Origin: Mayamaea pseudoterrestris
Lineage: Eukaryota > Bacillariophyta > Bacillariophyceae > Sellaphorales > Sellaphoraceae
Length of the DNA: 64,000 nt
NCBI GenBank assembly: GCA_027923505.1
Contig: BROI01000029.1
Location: forward strand, 62,001 to 126,000
Direction: 5' to 3'
Shown here: positions 42,096-52,200 of the stretch, piece after piece
Position numbering within the stretch: position 1 is the first letter of the stretch
Layout: every line of letters starts with the position of its first letter
The notes under the pieces: generated by a model
Database searches by the model: none
Seen by the model: only the letters and a program-made list of their open reading frames with translations
What the model was told of the DNA's origin: nothing
Made by a program: the position numbers and the translations under genes

Positions 42096-43874
42096 TTACA
42101 TGGCACGTAAATGATGCGCCAAGTGCTCCAACGTCTCCACGAAAGTTGCATACACAACGTAAACATCGATGCGAAAATGGAACCAAAGATAGATGCCAAC
42201 CAGCAACAGGACTACTGCATCAGTCACCAACTCGACCATTCTTCGTCTCATGATTGCCGGATTATACCCTTGTCGTATCTGCTTGTCCTTGGGATTCGTG
42301 CTGTCGCCCGATGAATGAGACGGTGCGGCTGTGGTCGAAGCGTCTCCTTTACTTTGACTGGCACTCGCCAGCAGTATATTTCGACGTTGCTCTGCCAGGA
42401 GCCTCGCTGGATGCTGCAACTGCTTGCGCGGCACGGGCTTGCGGGCGGGTCCAACGCACAATGGCTGCTCCCAGAGTCCCTTGCAGCGTCGCCACTCGGC
42501 ATGCGCACGCTGACCAAAGGATTGCAAGTTACCTTGGGCGTTCCATTCGGCCACGACGCGAAACTGGTTAAGTGGAGCATCAGTAGCCACAATTGGTGTG
42601 CTAACCGGAGCAGAGTCCGCGCCAGCAGAAGCGCCATTCGTACAAGCATCAGCACTAGCGTGCCAGCCAAGCAACGTGTCGGACGAGATGGACGCAATTG
42701 AAATGAGAGTCTTGCCAGTCTCGCCATTGCTACTGTTCGTCATCATTCCTGAAGGACCTGTAGACTCTGCATCTTTGTCAAGGCTGCTTCCATATTGCCG
42801 ATATCGATCCTCGCTTCCAACAGGCAAGGCATGGGTGCAAATCGCATCCAGGCCGGGGGCCGCTCGCGTATTGTTCGAAACTCCAACTGTAATACCTTGC
42901 AGCATCGGTCGTAGCTGCGGATGCGTCGCCACTTGTCGAGCCAATGACCGCGACAAATCTTCTTGATGCCAATGAAACAAAAAATGAGCCTCATCATCAT
43001 TATTGTTGCTAGTATCGTCGTCTTGAGAATTCTTGTTTTCGTCCTTGCCGTTCAGAATGTCAATTTCGCCAACGGGAAGAATATCGAGTCGATCCACGAC
43101 AACATAAAGGTTCAGCAAGGAATCTAAAGATTGCTGTTTTTGCGATTGCTTGGACTCCTCTCCTGTTTCGTTGCTTTGCGGCGTGATAGCTGCCAACGCA
43201 TCCTGCAAGCGCGTGACACTAGGCAGCAGCACAGACTGCAGAAAATCTTCTGGACCAAGACTGGCTTCCCATTGCAGATACAGGACAATATAGCGAGGAT
43301 GAAGTAATGATGAATGTTCAAGTTCCTTTGTTTTTACGTTGTTCTTGGTACTTTCCAGTTGTTCCAAATAAATTGTTTCCCTCACACATTGTTCCAGTTC
43401 CGAAAGCAAGTAGGAGCGCTCACTGCTATATGAAGGCATATTTTCAACGCTCAGCAAAGTAACGGATGGTAGCGGCGAGGAAGACGGTGCAGCCGCGCCC
43501 TTTGGCGAAAGAGGTGCTGATGACGAGCCATTTCCACTACGTGTACCATTCGACTTATTGCTTGATGAAAAAGCTGTTTCTCGCTGGCGCTTAGAAGCTT
43601 TGAGGGCAGATATGGGCGACATAATTCTAGTATCCATAATCCAACGCTTTGCAGTCAAGATAGTACGGCGAATGGTGTCCGTGACGGCTACGTTCGTCGA
43701 TGAGCGCCCAACGCATCTCCCATGGTGAACAAAAGAAGAAACGTGGCGTTTCCATCGGAACTGCAATAGCAATGCGGCACTGAAAAGATGATAATACTTA
43801 AACAGTACGCGCCGGCCGGGCGATCGGATGGCTCGCCAGCCGCCGGTCGGCACATCGATCCCGCACAAAATCAT
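42096..43874 (-). CDS. Unknown protein with a single C-terminal membrane segment (592 aa)
   Basis: I do not recognise a family. The first 70 residues are basic, with hydrophobic patches (LFSAALLLQF), and may be a targeting sequence. Residues about 95-145 are Ser/Asn-rich. A mostly structured middle follows: an ILYLQWEASLG-type strand near 205 and a VVVDRLDILPVGE strand near 260, both suggestive of an alpha/beta fold. Linkers rich in Asn and Asp come next. The last 60 residues contain a hydrophobic helix (about 550-568, VTDAVVLLLVGIYLWFHF) and end in LEHLAHHLRAM, so the protein looks membrane-anchored near its C-terminus. The ATG at 43874 is the first in frame; MDTRIMS, about 80 codons in, is another possible start. 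Confidence 0.65.
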   Translation of the reverse strand: MILCGIDVPTGGWRAIRSPGRRVLFKYYHLFSAALLLQFRWKRHVSSFVHHGRCVGRSSTNVAVTDTIRRTILTAKRWIMDTRIMSPISALKASKRQRETAFSSSNKSNGTRSGNGSSSAPLSPKGAAAPSSSPLPSVTLLSVENMPSYSSERSYLLSELEQCVRETIYLEQLESTKNNVKTKELEHSSLLHPRYIVLYLQWEASLGPEDFLQSVLLPSVTRLQDALAAITPQSNETGEESKQSQKQQSLDSLLNLYVVVDRLDILPVGEIDILNGKDENKNSQDDDTSNNNDDEAHFLFHWHQEDLSRSLARQVATHPQLRPMLQGITVGVSNNTRAAPGLDAICTHALPVGSEDRYRQYGSSLDKDAESTGPSGMMTNSSNGETGKTLISIASISSDTLLGWHASADACTNGASAGADSAPVSTPIVATDAPLNQFRVVAEWNAQGNLQSFGQRAHAEWRRCKGLWEQPLCVGPARKPVPRKQLQHPARLLAEQRRNILLASASQSKGDASTTAAPSHSSGDSTNPKDKQIRQGYNPAIMRRRMVELVTDAVVLLLVGIYLWFHFRIDVYVVYATFVETLEHLAHHLRAM

Positions 43875-44588
43875 GTCGCCTTGGACCTTGGACGAGCAAA
43901 ATGCAACATCCGTCGACTATGACGACTCTGCTTGCCTTCCTACAACTCTTACCATTAAACTAATAATAACTAGTATCAATCGTACGTACGGTATCGTTGG
44001 AGCGCTTTTTGTTTTACGGATGACACTGGTAAATTCGCTCGGATCATCGCTCTACTCTACAGCTCTGAGCTCTACAGGATCCAGGATGCAACTGCTAGCA
44101 CATTCGGTCACTGTTCCGAGCGACACGCTCGCTAGCCATGGCAAAAATCTGCTGGCAAGGAAAGGAGAAGACTAAGAATCGTGACAGAGTCTAATCCGGC
44201 CAAAAGGTGCGAGCAATAATCATTCCACCATTCCACCATTCCCCTAGACAAGCTCCAACCACAAGCCAGCCAAAAGCAATCATCAATTTCTTATTGTCGG
44301 TACTTCAGTTCTTCAACAAGCCAATAGGTAAAAAGTGCTTGTTTAGCATCAAAAAGACTTGTCAAGTTTTGGTCGCCTGCGCCGCTTGTTGTGGCGGAAT
44401 TCGCAACTAAATACTACTCTGTATGACGGTAGACAATCATCATTGAAACTACTTATCGACCTGTCGTGTCTTACATACAGTATAACGAACGACTCTTGTC
44501 GCAATTCGTTCGTCGAAAACACAGGGCAGTGCATTCGACTGACGGCGGTCCCAGTCCTCCAAAGAAATCTCCCGACGTGAGCAAATGG
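43875..44588. other. Intergenic, no supported gene
   Basis: About 710 bp between two minus-strand genes. Plus-strand frames up to 115 codons exist (for example to 44175), but they begin inside the neighbouring gene and match nothing I know. No repeats seen. Confidence 0.4.
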
Positions 44589-47288
44589 TTACGGACCGAC
44601 GCCAAGCCGAGCGTACTCACTCGCGACAAATGCTAATGCCGTCAAGTCTGGATCGCTGAGCATAGTTTCGTAGCGCTGGTAATTGTCGGCAGACGGATCA
44701 AAGAGACCATGCCAAAAAATCCCCGTCCGAAGAGGCGAGCATTGGAGTCCTTCACGTTCAATTTTGCACTCCAACTCATGCACAACCTGCCGCTTCTTAA
44801 CTTTTAGGCCCTGCTGCACTAGAGTCGAAATAAGCTCCGACTGCGCTGAACAGATAGTCTCGGCTCCGCCATTGTACGTGGCACGGACAAGGGCAGGCGC
44901 ATCTTGCTCTTTCGAAGGAGCACCATTTAAGACCATTTCATTTAACAGGATACTGCGACAGCCGCTCGCGTCAGACCGTAGGGAGCGACACCGTAAGCTA
45001 AACTCCTTGCCATGAAGTGCTTTAATAAGGAGTGTCCGACGACGAGGCCCAGCACAAGCTTTAGCAAGCTTTCGGAGTTGCATGGCATGCATCGACTCCT
45101 TCATTTGCACAATCCACTCTTCGCTGAAAATGTCAGTTTTTGTAAAATCAATGGAATTGAGACATCCATGTCCTTCTTCGACGGCTTCCAATAAGTCCTT
45201 CGAAGCTATCAGAGCACTGTCTTCATAGCGACGACCTCCTTTGAATTCGAGGTGCTCCAAGCAATCACTGTCACGAACATAGTCCGCAAGAACCGATTCA
45301 ATGACCTTACACCAGCAAAAATAATCTAATCCAAAGTTCAACGAAAAACTTCGTAAATTCCAATGGCGAGCATGGCCCGACAGCAACGCCTGTATGCATT
45401 GTACGCCCGCATGCAAGGAGCGTACACGAAGACTCTTCAAATTACTTGTACATGGTTCAGCTAGCAGGCGGCCCAAAGTTTGATAGAAGAGTATGTTTCC
45501 CTGGCCTTTGCCGCTGTCAAAGGAAACGTGTGATATGTCTAGTTCTTCCAAACAGGACGATGCAGCAAGCGATTTGGCGACCGCGCGTTCGACGCCTGCT
45601 GGCAAAAACCACTTACACTTAATCAGTGATTTGATTTTCGTTGCACCTAGACCCTGGCAGAAGATGGCAGCCCATTCTTCTGCATTAATAGTTAGTTTAG
45701 GAAGCATTGCTGCTGACAGATTCTTGTAGAGCACTTCTAGAATCAAGGCTGCGTCTTCGGCGTTTGCAATAATTACTTGTCTCCAATAGCCGCAAAAGTC
45801 AACCTTCTTCAGCCGCTGCATCGTCGTAATCGCCCGAAAAGCAAGGCATGCATCGGTGTTATGTTCATCGTCATAAAGATATAGCTCCTGAACTGACTCT
45901 CGTCCAAAAAACGAAGTGTCAGGGTCAATAAAGCTAGCTCCGAAAGGGAAACCATGATGTGCAAAGACATACAACTTTCGGTAGTGGCGACACAATCTAA
46001 AACAAGCAGCAAGATACTTGGTGCTCCTTGTCTCTGCCCCATTGGCTACAAGCGTGATAGTCTGCAGATTCGGAAGCTTGCCAAGATGCTTTCCTAACAT
46101 AAGTGCCATAGCAAGCAAATCCTTATCCGAAGGATATAGAGGCGACTCGATGTTTGGAGAGTGAGTCAAGATGCTAAAGGCCAGAGACTGGATTTTGTCG
46201 GCATTCCGACTGATGCATTGGCACAAAACGCGCGCAAAATTTGGTTGGAGTGCACCGACTAGAATCCAATCATAAGTCATTTCAAAGTCGAATACAAAGC
46301 ACGCTTTGCGGTCCGTGTCCTTCCAGCTGTAATCGACAGGCTCGCCAGCCTCAAGCTTGTGAATGGCTGCTAGCAGCTGCTTCTTTTCGGGAAAGCCCGA
46401 CAGTTCTTCGGCCATGAGTATTGCGCCCTCCACCTCCAGCAAGTCAAACTGTGCTAGCTCGATTTCCGTTATATTCCTCTGAAACCAGAGCTTTTCAAAA
46501 TACCGATGCCGTTCAAGTAGATTGTCAACAAACACCTTTCGATCCAGCAGGTCCTTCGGCAAATATATCGTTCCGCAACGGTACGTCTCGCCAGACCTGC
46601 GAACGTTTGGCTCAGTGTCGTCGTTCCCGCGCAGTCTCCAGTCGACATACGCAAAGCTGCGTGGATTGTAGCGTCGCCACAGCTTACACTTGTCTTCGTG
46701 ACTCGGCCAATCTTCTGCTTGACACGTCGCAGAGCAATATACATGCACAAAGCAATGTGGGCATCGAAAATAGGAAGAATTTGAGGCGAACATATGGTAA
46801 CATTTGTCGCGATCGCAGGAAATGTATTCCGGCGAAAGCAGAGCTTGCCTTTCCTTTAGAAAACACTGACACGGCGCATGTGAAAAGTATAGGAATGATA
46901 CACGTCTCCAGGTCATTCCAAAGAATTCCTTCTCCAACGCAGTCTGATTGATCTTTCCTTCGCGCAACTCGGAGAGAGACTCTCTGTTTGCAAGGAGCCA
47001 AATAATCTTTGCCAGTACTCGCAGCAATGCTTGCTCAGTGTCTGACATGAAAATCATCCTTTTCTGCGCCAAAAGACAAAGGCCCGACGAAACCAATTTG
47101 TTGCGAAGCAATTGGTTAACAAGCTTGGCGGATTTGCTGCATTCCTCGACCATTGCATCAAATGCTGCGTCATCATCCATTGCAGTCGTTTTGCATTTAA
47201 CGAGACGGTTGACCAACTCTGTATATGGGCCGGACCCATCTTCATTCTCCTTCCAGTCACCATGGCTGCAACTTGCACGGGTGGACAT
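44589..47288 (-). CDS. MYND zinc-finger protein with LRR-like C-terminal region (899 aa)
   Basis: The MYND-type zinc finger lies at residues about 158-201: a CDRDKC pair, CPHC (176-179), YCSATCQ (Cys185 and Cys189), then H197 and C201. That is the full set of seven Cys plus one His ligands. MYND fingers bind proline-rich peptide motifs. The N-terminal 150 residues are helical. From about 320 to 760 there are repeated LxxLxL-type stretches (for example LEELDISHVSFDSG near 580 and LKSLRVRSLHAG near 625), resembling degenerate leucine-rich repeats of the ribonuclease-inhibitor type. I infer a protein-interaction scaffold. No SET domain is present, so this is not a SMYD methyltransferase. The ATG at 47288 is the first in frame; no intron. 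Confidence 0.75.
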   Translation of the reverse strand: MSTRASCSHGDWKENEDGSGPYTELVNRLVKCKTTAMDDDAAFDAMVEECSKSAKLVNQLLRNKLVSSGLCLLAQKRMIFMSDTEQALLRVLAKIIWLLANRESLSELREGKINQTALEKEFFGMTWRRVSFLYFSHAPCQCFLKERQALLSPEYISCDRDKCYHMFASNSSYFRCPHCFVHVYCSATCQAEDWPSHEDKCKLWRRYNPRSFAYVDWRLRGNDDTEPNVRRSGETYRCGTIYLPKDLLDRKVFVDNLLERHRYFEKLWFQRNITEIELAQFDLLEVEGAILMAEELSGFPEKKQLLAAIHKLEAGEPVDYSWKDTDRKACFVFDFEMTYDWILVGALQPNFARVLCQCISRNADKIQSLAFSILTHSPNIESPLYPSDKDLLAMALMLGKHLGKLPNLQTITLVANGAETRSTKYLAACFRLCRHYRKLYVFAHHGFPFGASFIDPDTSFFGRESVQELYLYDDEHNTDACLAFRAITTMQRLKKVDFCGYWRQVIIANAEDAALILEVLYKNLSAAMLPKLTINAEEWAAIFCQGLGATKIKSLIKCKWFLPAGVERAVAKSLAASSCLEELDISHVSFDSGKGQGNILFYQTLGRLLAEPCTSNLKSLRVRSLHAGVQCIQALLSGHARHWNLRSFSLNFGLDYFCWCKVIESVLADYVRDSDCLEHLEFKGGRRYEDSALIASKDLLEAVEEGHGCLNSIDFTKTDIFSEEWIVQMKESMHAMQLRKLAKACAGPRRRTLLIKALHGKEFSLRCRSLRSDASGCRSILLNEMVLNGAPSKEQDAPALVRATYNGGAETICSAQSELISTLVQQGLKVKKRQVVHELECKIEREGLQCSPLRTGIFWHGLFDPSADNYQRYETMLSDPDLTALAFVASEYARLGVGP

Positions 47289-48005
47289 GCTAATGCCTTA
47301 TATACGTACTGATGGCTGCTCCCTTGAAGCCGATTTGTGGAAACGGATGGAGACTCTATAGTCTATAGCGATCGTGTATTGCCTAGGAGTTATCGCTACA
47401 GCGACTCTTCAAGTTAAACTGAAAGTGAAACTGCGAGTCCAGATGGTACTTGTATTGCTTTATCGTCGTTGTTGTTTCGTCGATCGACGGTCCAAGTGCT
47501 GCATATCAAATATCAAGGCGAATCGTCTTGTTTTTCACAACAGCTGGTAGAAGTACCAATATAAGATACATGGAGTAACCGCGATGATGATCGCGGAGTC
47601 GGCTGGTGCCGCAAAGTTGGACACGTGGAAGAGGTTTGGAGTATGACATTGTCAAGGACGATGAGGTGTGATGGTGATTGTTTGTCGGACGAGTGATCGT
47701 CAAGGTGCTGCTCTGTCGAAAGTCACATCGGTTATTGGGTCACGAACCGACATATTCAAGACAGATGCTGACGTGGTAAATTCGTTGGGCTTCTTGTCTG
47801 CGAAAATAATAGCCTTGATTTGTATAAAGTGCGTCACAAGCGGATCTTTGCAACGGAAGGTGACGCGTCGGAAGTAAGCGACGACGAATGCAACATGACA
47901 GTTGGCCGTCTCTCTGTGGCTCTGCAGTCTCTTGAAGCTTAGAACAGGTACTGTAGCGTAGCCTTACTTGCTCATTTACTCGTCAGAACTGATCAAACTG
48001 CTACC
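47289..48005. promoter_or_regulatory. Divergent promoter region, MYND protein / CaaX protein
   Basis: About 720 bp between divergent genes with only short open frames. No repeat or RNA gene seen. Regulatory function is inferred from position. Confidence 0.35.
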
Positions 48006-48854
48006 ATGGGAAAGAAGAGCAAAAAGGGCCGCACGAATACCAAGCCCAAGCATCACGCGGCTGGAGCAGGAGGAAGTCGTCGATCCGCAGGATCCGTTGC
48101 GAGCGACATGCATTCGCAGTCTCAAGCGACTGCTTCAGTCGATGGCTTTGGAAATAAGCATGCCGCCATGCACATGAGCAAGCCTACGACCAAGGCGCCG
48201 CCTGTCAGCGTCATGGTGCCGAGTCCAATGCCGGAAAACAAGACGCTGCCGTCCTTGCTTGGCGACGACAATACGAAAGGTGCGACGGATGACGACGACA
48301 TTCAACAGACGCCATCCTCGACAGCGGAAAGTACGCCCGAGCCATCGCCAACCAAGGCGAACACGACGACGGACAAGAAGGAAGCTGCTGCTGCTGCTGC
48401 TGCCGCCGCCGTCGTTACGGCTACCAAAGCGAACAAGGAGGAGCTTGCTGCAGCTGCTGCATCCTCGACGACTCCTGCGCCATTGTCAATTGACACCAGC
48501 AGCACGAATTCTCCTCGCAATGCCGACCTTCCGCCATTCACAATGGATGCTGTCGAAAATGACAAGGATACAAAGCAGCATCCAATCACTCCCGACGAAG
48601 TCATGCGATCAACCGTTTCCTTGCGCGAGCAATTTGATACTACACAAGATGCGGACCTCTCCATCGACAATGACAAGGCCGTCTTGGATGTCACCGTTGA
48701 TGATGTTGCTTTGAATCCAATCTTGCCAAGCGTCAAGGGCAAGAACGATTCGGATGGCGGCAGCAGCAACAACAAGAATTTGAATTTGAACGCGCCATCC
48801 TTGGAAGAGTCGAATGACGTGCAACAGGGAGGCGACTGCTGCATTATCCAGTAA
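48006..48854 (+). CDS. Hydrophilic low-complexity protein ending in a CaaX prenylation box (282 aa)
   Basis: The protein starts MGKKSKKGRTNTKPKHH, a highly basic head, and stays hydrophilic throughout: Ala/Lys/Thr/Pro-rich, with an Ala run of about nine encoded by a GCT/GCC microsatellite near 48,382-48,410. There is no globular domain. The last residues are GGDCCIIQ. The final four, CIIQ, fit the CaaX rule with a farnesyl-type last residue (Gln), and the preceding Cys could be palmitoylated. I infer membrane attachment of an otherwise disordered protein, as in small signalling or cytoskeletal adaptors. The context ACC before ATG supports the start. A 180-codon frame on the opposite strand is a by-product of low complexity. 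Confidence 0.75.
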   Translation: MGKKSKKGRTNTKPKHHAAGAGGSRRSAGSVASDMHSQSQATASVDGFGNKHAAMHMSKPTTKAPPVSVMVPSPMPENKTLPSLLGDDNTKGATDDDDIQQTPSSTAESTPEPSPTKANTTTDKKEAAAAAAAAAVVTATKANKEELAAAAASSTTPAPLSIDTSSTNSPRNADLPPFTMDAVENDKDTKQHPITPDEVMRSTVSLREQFDTTQDADLSIDNDKAVLDVTVDDVALNPILPSVKGKNDSDGGSSNNKNLNLNAPSLEESNDVQQGGDCCIIQ

Positions 48855-49249
48855 ACGATACTTTTCTTGTGATGCTACGATTGCGAATGGCAGGAAGTGC
48901 ATGTTGGAATCATTTTGGTTGTGTCTTGGTTGGTTCTCGGTCGCGCGGCAAAGTGTTGCACCCATTGCGATAGCAGCACAATATAGAATATAAGTCGGTA
49001 ACAATTATACTATCTGGCCTTTGTAGGATAGAATGGTTTATTCTGACAAGATGCACATGTTGTATTCTTGACAAGCAGGACCAAAAGTTAATACTTACTG
49101 CACAGCAACCAGGATCAACAAAGCTTTTCAAAGCACTAATGAATAGTCCTCAAGTGTTGGTCAGCTCACTCTAAGCTTTTGAAGCTGGATAAGCTGACTC
49201 ATTTGTGTTAGGCTCACACCAGCCTTTCAACATTGAAGAAGTACCAACA
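48855..49249. other. Transition from gene territory to satellite
   Basis: About 400 bp of unique sequence. Its last part (49,135-49,249) has weak similarity to satellite A (TAGGCTCACACCAG against the usual TAGGCTTGGCTGG), so the satellite edge is blurred. A 7-bp inverted repeat, GTCAGCT / AGCTGAC, spans about 49,160-49,201. Confidence 0.4.
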
Positions 49250-52200
49250 CAGTGGCAATGTGACTGGTGAGAAAAGTTCTCACCAGTCTCAGCCCACAGA
49301 TGCCTTGACATTCAAACGGCCCTACAGCAAGCCATGTATACACCCAAAACTACACCAGAATAGTAAGATGGTATGCTTGGCTGGTGTCTCAGTGGACTGG
49401 AATGTGATTGGTGGCAACTTGTCACCAGTCTCAGCCAACAGAAGCCTTGACATTCAAACACCCCTATAGCAAGCCCTGTAGGTGTCCAAAATACTTCAGA
49501 ATGGTGCCAACATCATTATTCAGGCTACGCGACAAGATGGTAGGCTTGGCTGGTGTCTCAGTGGACTGCAATGTAACTGGTGACAACTTGTCACCAGTCT
49601 CAGCCCGCAGATGCCTTGACATTCAAACGGCCCTATAGCAAGCCCTGTAGGTGTCCAAAATACAGCAGAATGGTGCCAACATCATTAATCTGGCTGCGCT
49701 ACAAGATGGTAGGCTTGGCTGGTGTCTCCGGGGATGGCAATGTATTTGGTGACAACTTGTCACCAGTCTCAGCCCACTGATGCCGTGACATTCAAATGCC
49801 CTTACATCAGGCCCTGTAGGCGCCCAAATTACACCAGAATGGTGCCAACATCATTATTCAGGCTGTGCAACAAGATGGTAGGCTTGGCTGGTGTTTCTGG
49901 GGATGGCAAATGGTGACAACTTGTCACCAGTCTCAGCTTGTCGATGCCATGACATTCAAACGCCCCTATAGCAAGCCCTGTAGGTGTCCAAATTACACCA
50001 GAATGGTGCCAACATCATTATTCAGGCTGTGCTACCAGATGATAGGCTTGGCTGGTGTCTCAGGAGATGGCAATGTATTTGGTGACAACTTGTCACCAGT
50101 CTCAGCCCGCAGATGCCGTGACATTCTAACAGACCTACAGCAGGCCGGGTAGGTGCCCAATATACACCAGAATGGTACCAACATCATTATTCAGGCTGCC
50201 CTACAGGATGGTTGGCTTGACTGGTGTCTCAGGGAATGGCAATCTATGTGGTGACAACTTGTCACCAGTCTCAGCCCGCAGATGCCATGACATTCTAACA
50301 GATCTACAGCAGGCCTGGTTGATGCCCAAATTACACTAAAATGGAGCCAACATCATTTGTTAGGCTGCGCTACAAGATGGTAGGCTTGGCTGGTGTCTCA
50401 GTGGACTGCAACGTATTTGGTGACAACTTGTCACCAGTCTCAGCCCACTGATGCCATGACATTCAAATACCCCTACATCAGGCCCTGTAGGCGCCCAAAT
50501 TACACCAGAATGGTGCCAACATCATTATTCAGGCTCCGCGACAAGATGGTAGGCTTGGCTGGTGTCTCAGGGGATGGCAATGTATTTGGTGACAACTTGT
50601 CACCAGTCTCAGCCCACAGATGCCGTGACATTCAAACACACCTACAGCAAGCCCTGCAGATGCCTAAAATACACCAGAATGGAGCCAACATCATTATTCA
50701 GGCTGCGCTACAAGATGGTAGGCTTGGCTGGTGTCTCAGGGGATGGCAATGTATTTGGTGACAACTTGTCACCAGTCTCAGCCCGCTGATGCCGTGACAT
50801 TCAAACGCCCCTATAGCAGGCCCTGTAGGTGTCCAAATTACACCAGAATTGTGTCAACATCATCATTCAAGCTGCGCGACAAGATGGTAGGCTTGGCTGG
50901 TGTCTCCAGGGATGGCAATGTATTTGGTGACAACTTGTCACCAGTCTCAGCCCTCAGATGCCGTAACATTCAAACACCCCTACAGCAAGCCCTGTAGGTG
51001 CCCAAAATACACCAGAATGGTGCCAACATCATTTTTCAGGCTGCGCTACAAGATGGTAGGCTTGGCTGGTGTCTCCGGGGATGACAATGTATTTGGTGAC
51101 AACTTGTCACCAGTCTCAGCCCGCAGATGCCGTGACATTCAAACGCCCCTACAGCAAGCCCTGTAGGTCCCCAAAATACACCAGAATGGTGCCAACATCA
51201 TTATTCAGGCTGCGCTACAAGATGGTAGGCTTGGCTGGTGTCTCAGGGGATGGCAATGTATTTGGTGACAACTTGTCACCAGTCTCAGCCCACAGATGCC
51301 GTGACATTCAAACGCCCCTACAGCAAGCCCTGTAGGTGCCCAAAATACACCAGAATGGTGCCAACAATCTTATTCAGGCTGCGCTACAAGATGGTAGGCT
51401 TGGCTGGTGTCTCAGGGGATGGCAATGTATTTGGTGACAACTTGTCACCAGTCTCAGCCCACAGATGCCGTGACATTCAAACACCCCTACAGCAAGCCCT
51501 GTAGGTGCCCAAAATACACCAGCATGGTGCCAACATCATTATTCAGACTGCGCTACAAGATGGTAGGCTTGGCTGGTGTCTCAGGGGATGGCAATGTATT
51601 TGGTGACTATTTGTCACCAGTCTCAGCCCACAGATGCCATGACATTCAAACACCCCTGTAGCAAGCCCTGTAGGTCCCCAAAATACACCAGAATGGTGCC
51701 AACATCATTATTCAGGCTGCGCTACAAGATGGTAGGCTTGGCTGGTGTCTCAGGGGATGGCAATGTATTTGGTGACAACTTGTCACCAGTCTCAGCCCAC
51801 TGATGCCGTGACATTCAAACGCCCCTACATCAGGCCCTGTAGGTGCCCAAAATACACCAGAATGGTGCCAACATCATTTTTCAGGCTGCGCTACAAGATG
51901 GTAGGCTTGGCTGGTGTCTCCGGGGATGGCAATGTATTTGGTGACAACTTGTCACCAGTCTCAGCCCACTGATGCCATGACATTCAAACGCCCCTACATT
52001 GGGCCCTGTAGGTGCCCAAAATACACCAGAATGGTGCCAAAATCATTTTTCAGGCTGCGCTACAAGATGGTATGCTTGGCTGGTGTCTCCGGGGATGGCA
52101 ATGTATTTGGTGACAACTTGTCACCAGTCTCAGCCTGCAGATGCCATGACATTCAGACACACCTACAGCATGCCCGGTAGGTGCCCAAACTACACCAGAA

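Noticed and set aside
44589-47288. SMYD-type lysine methyltransferase
   Set aside because: A MYND finger is present but no SET domain is visible; the rest looks like leucine-rich repeats.
48302-48844. 180-codon minus-strand frame
   Set aside because: Antisense to the CaaX-protein gene. Low-complexity Ala/Thr codons read backwards give an open frame.
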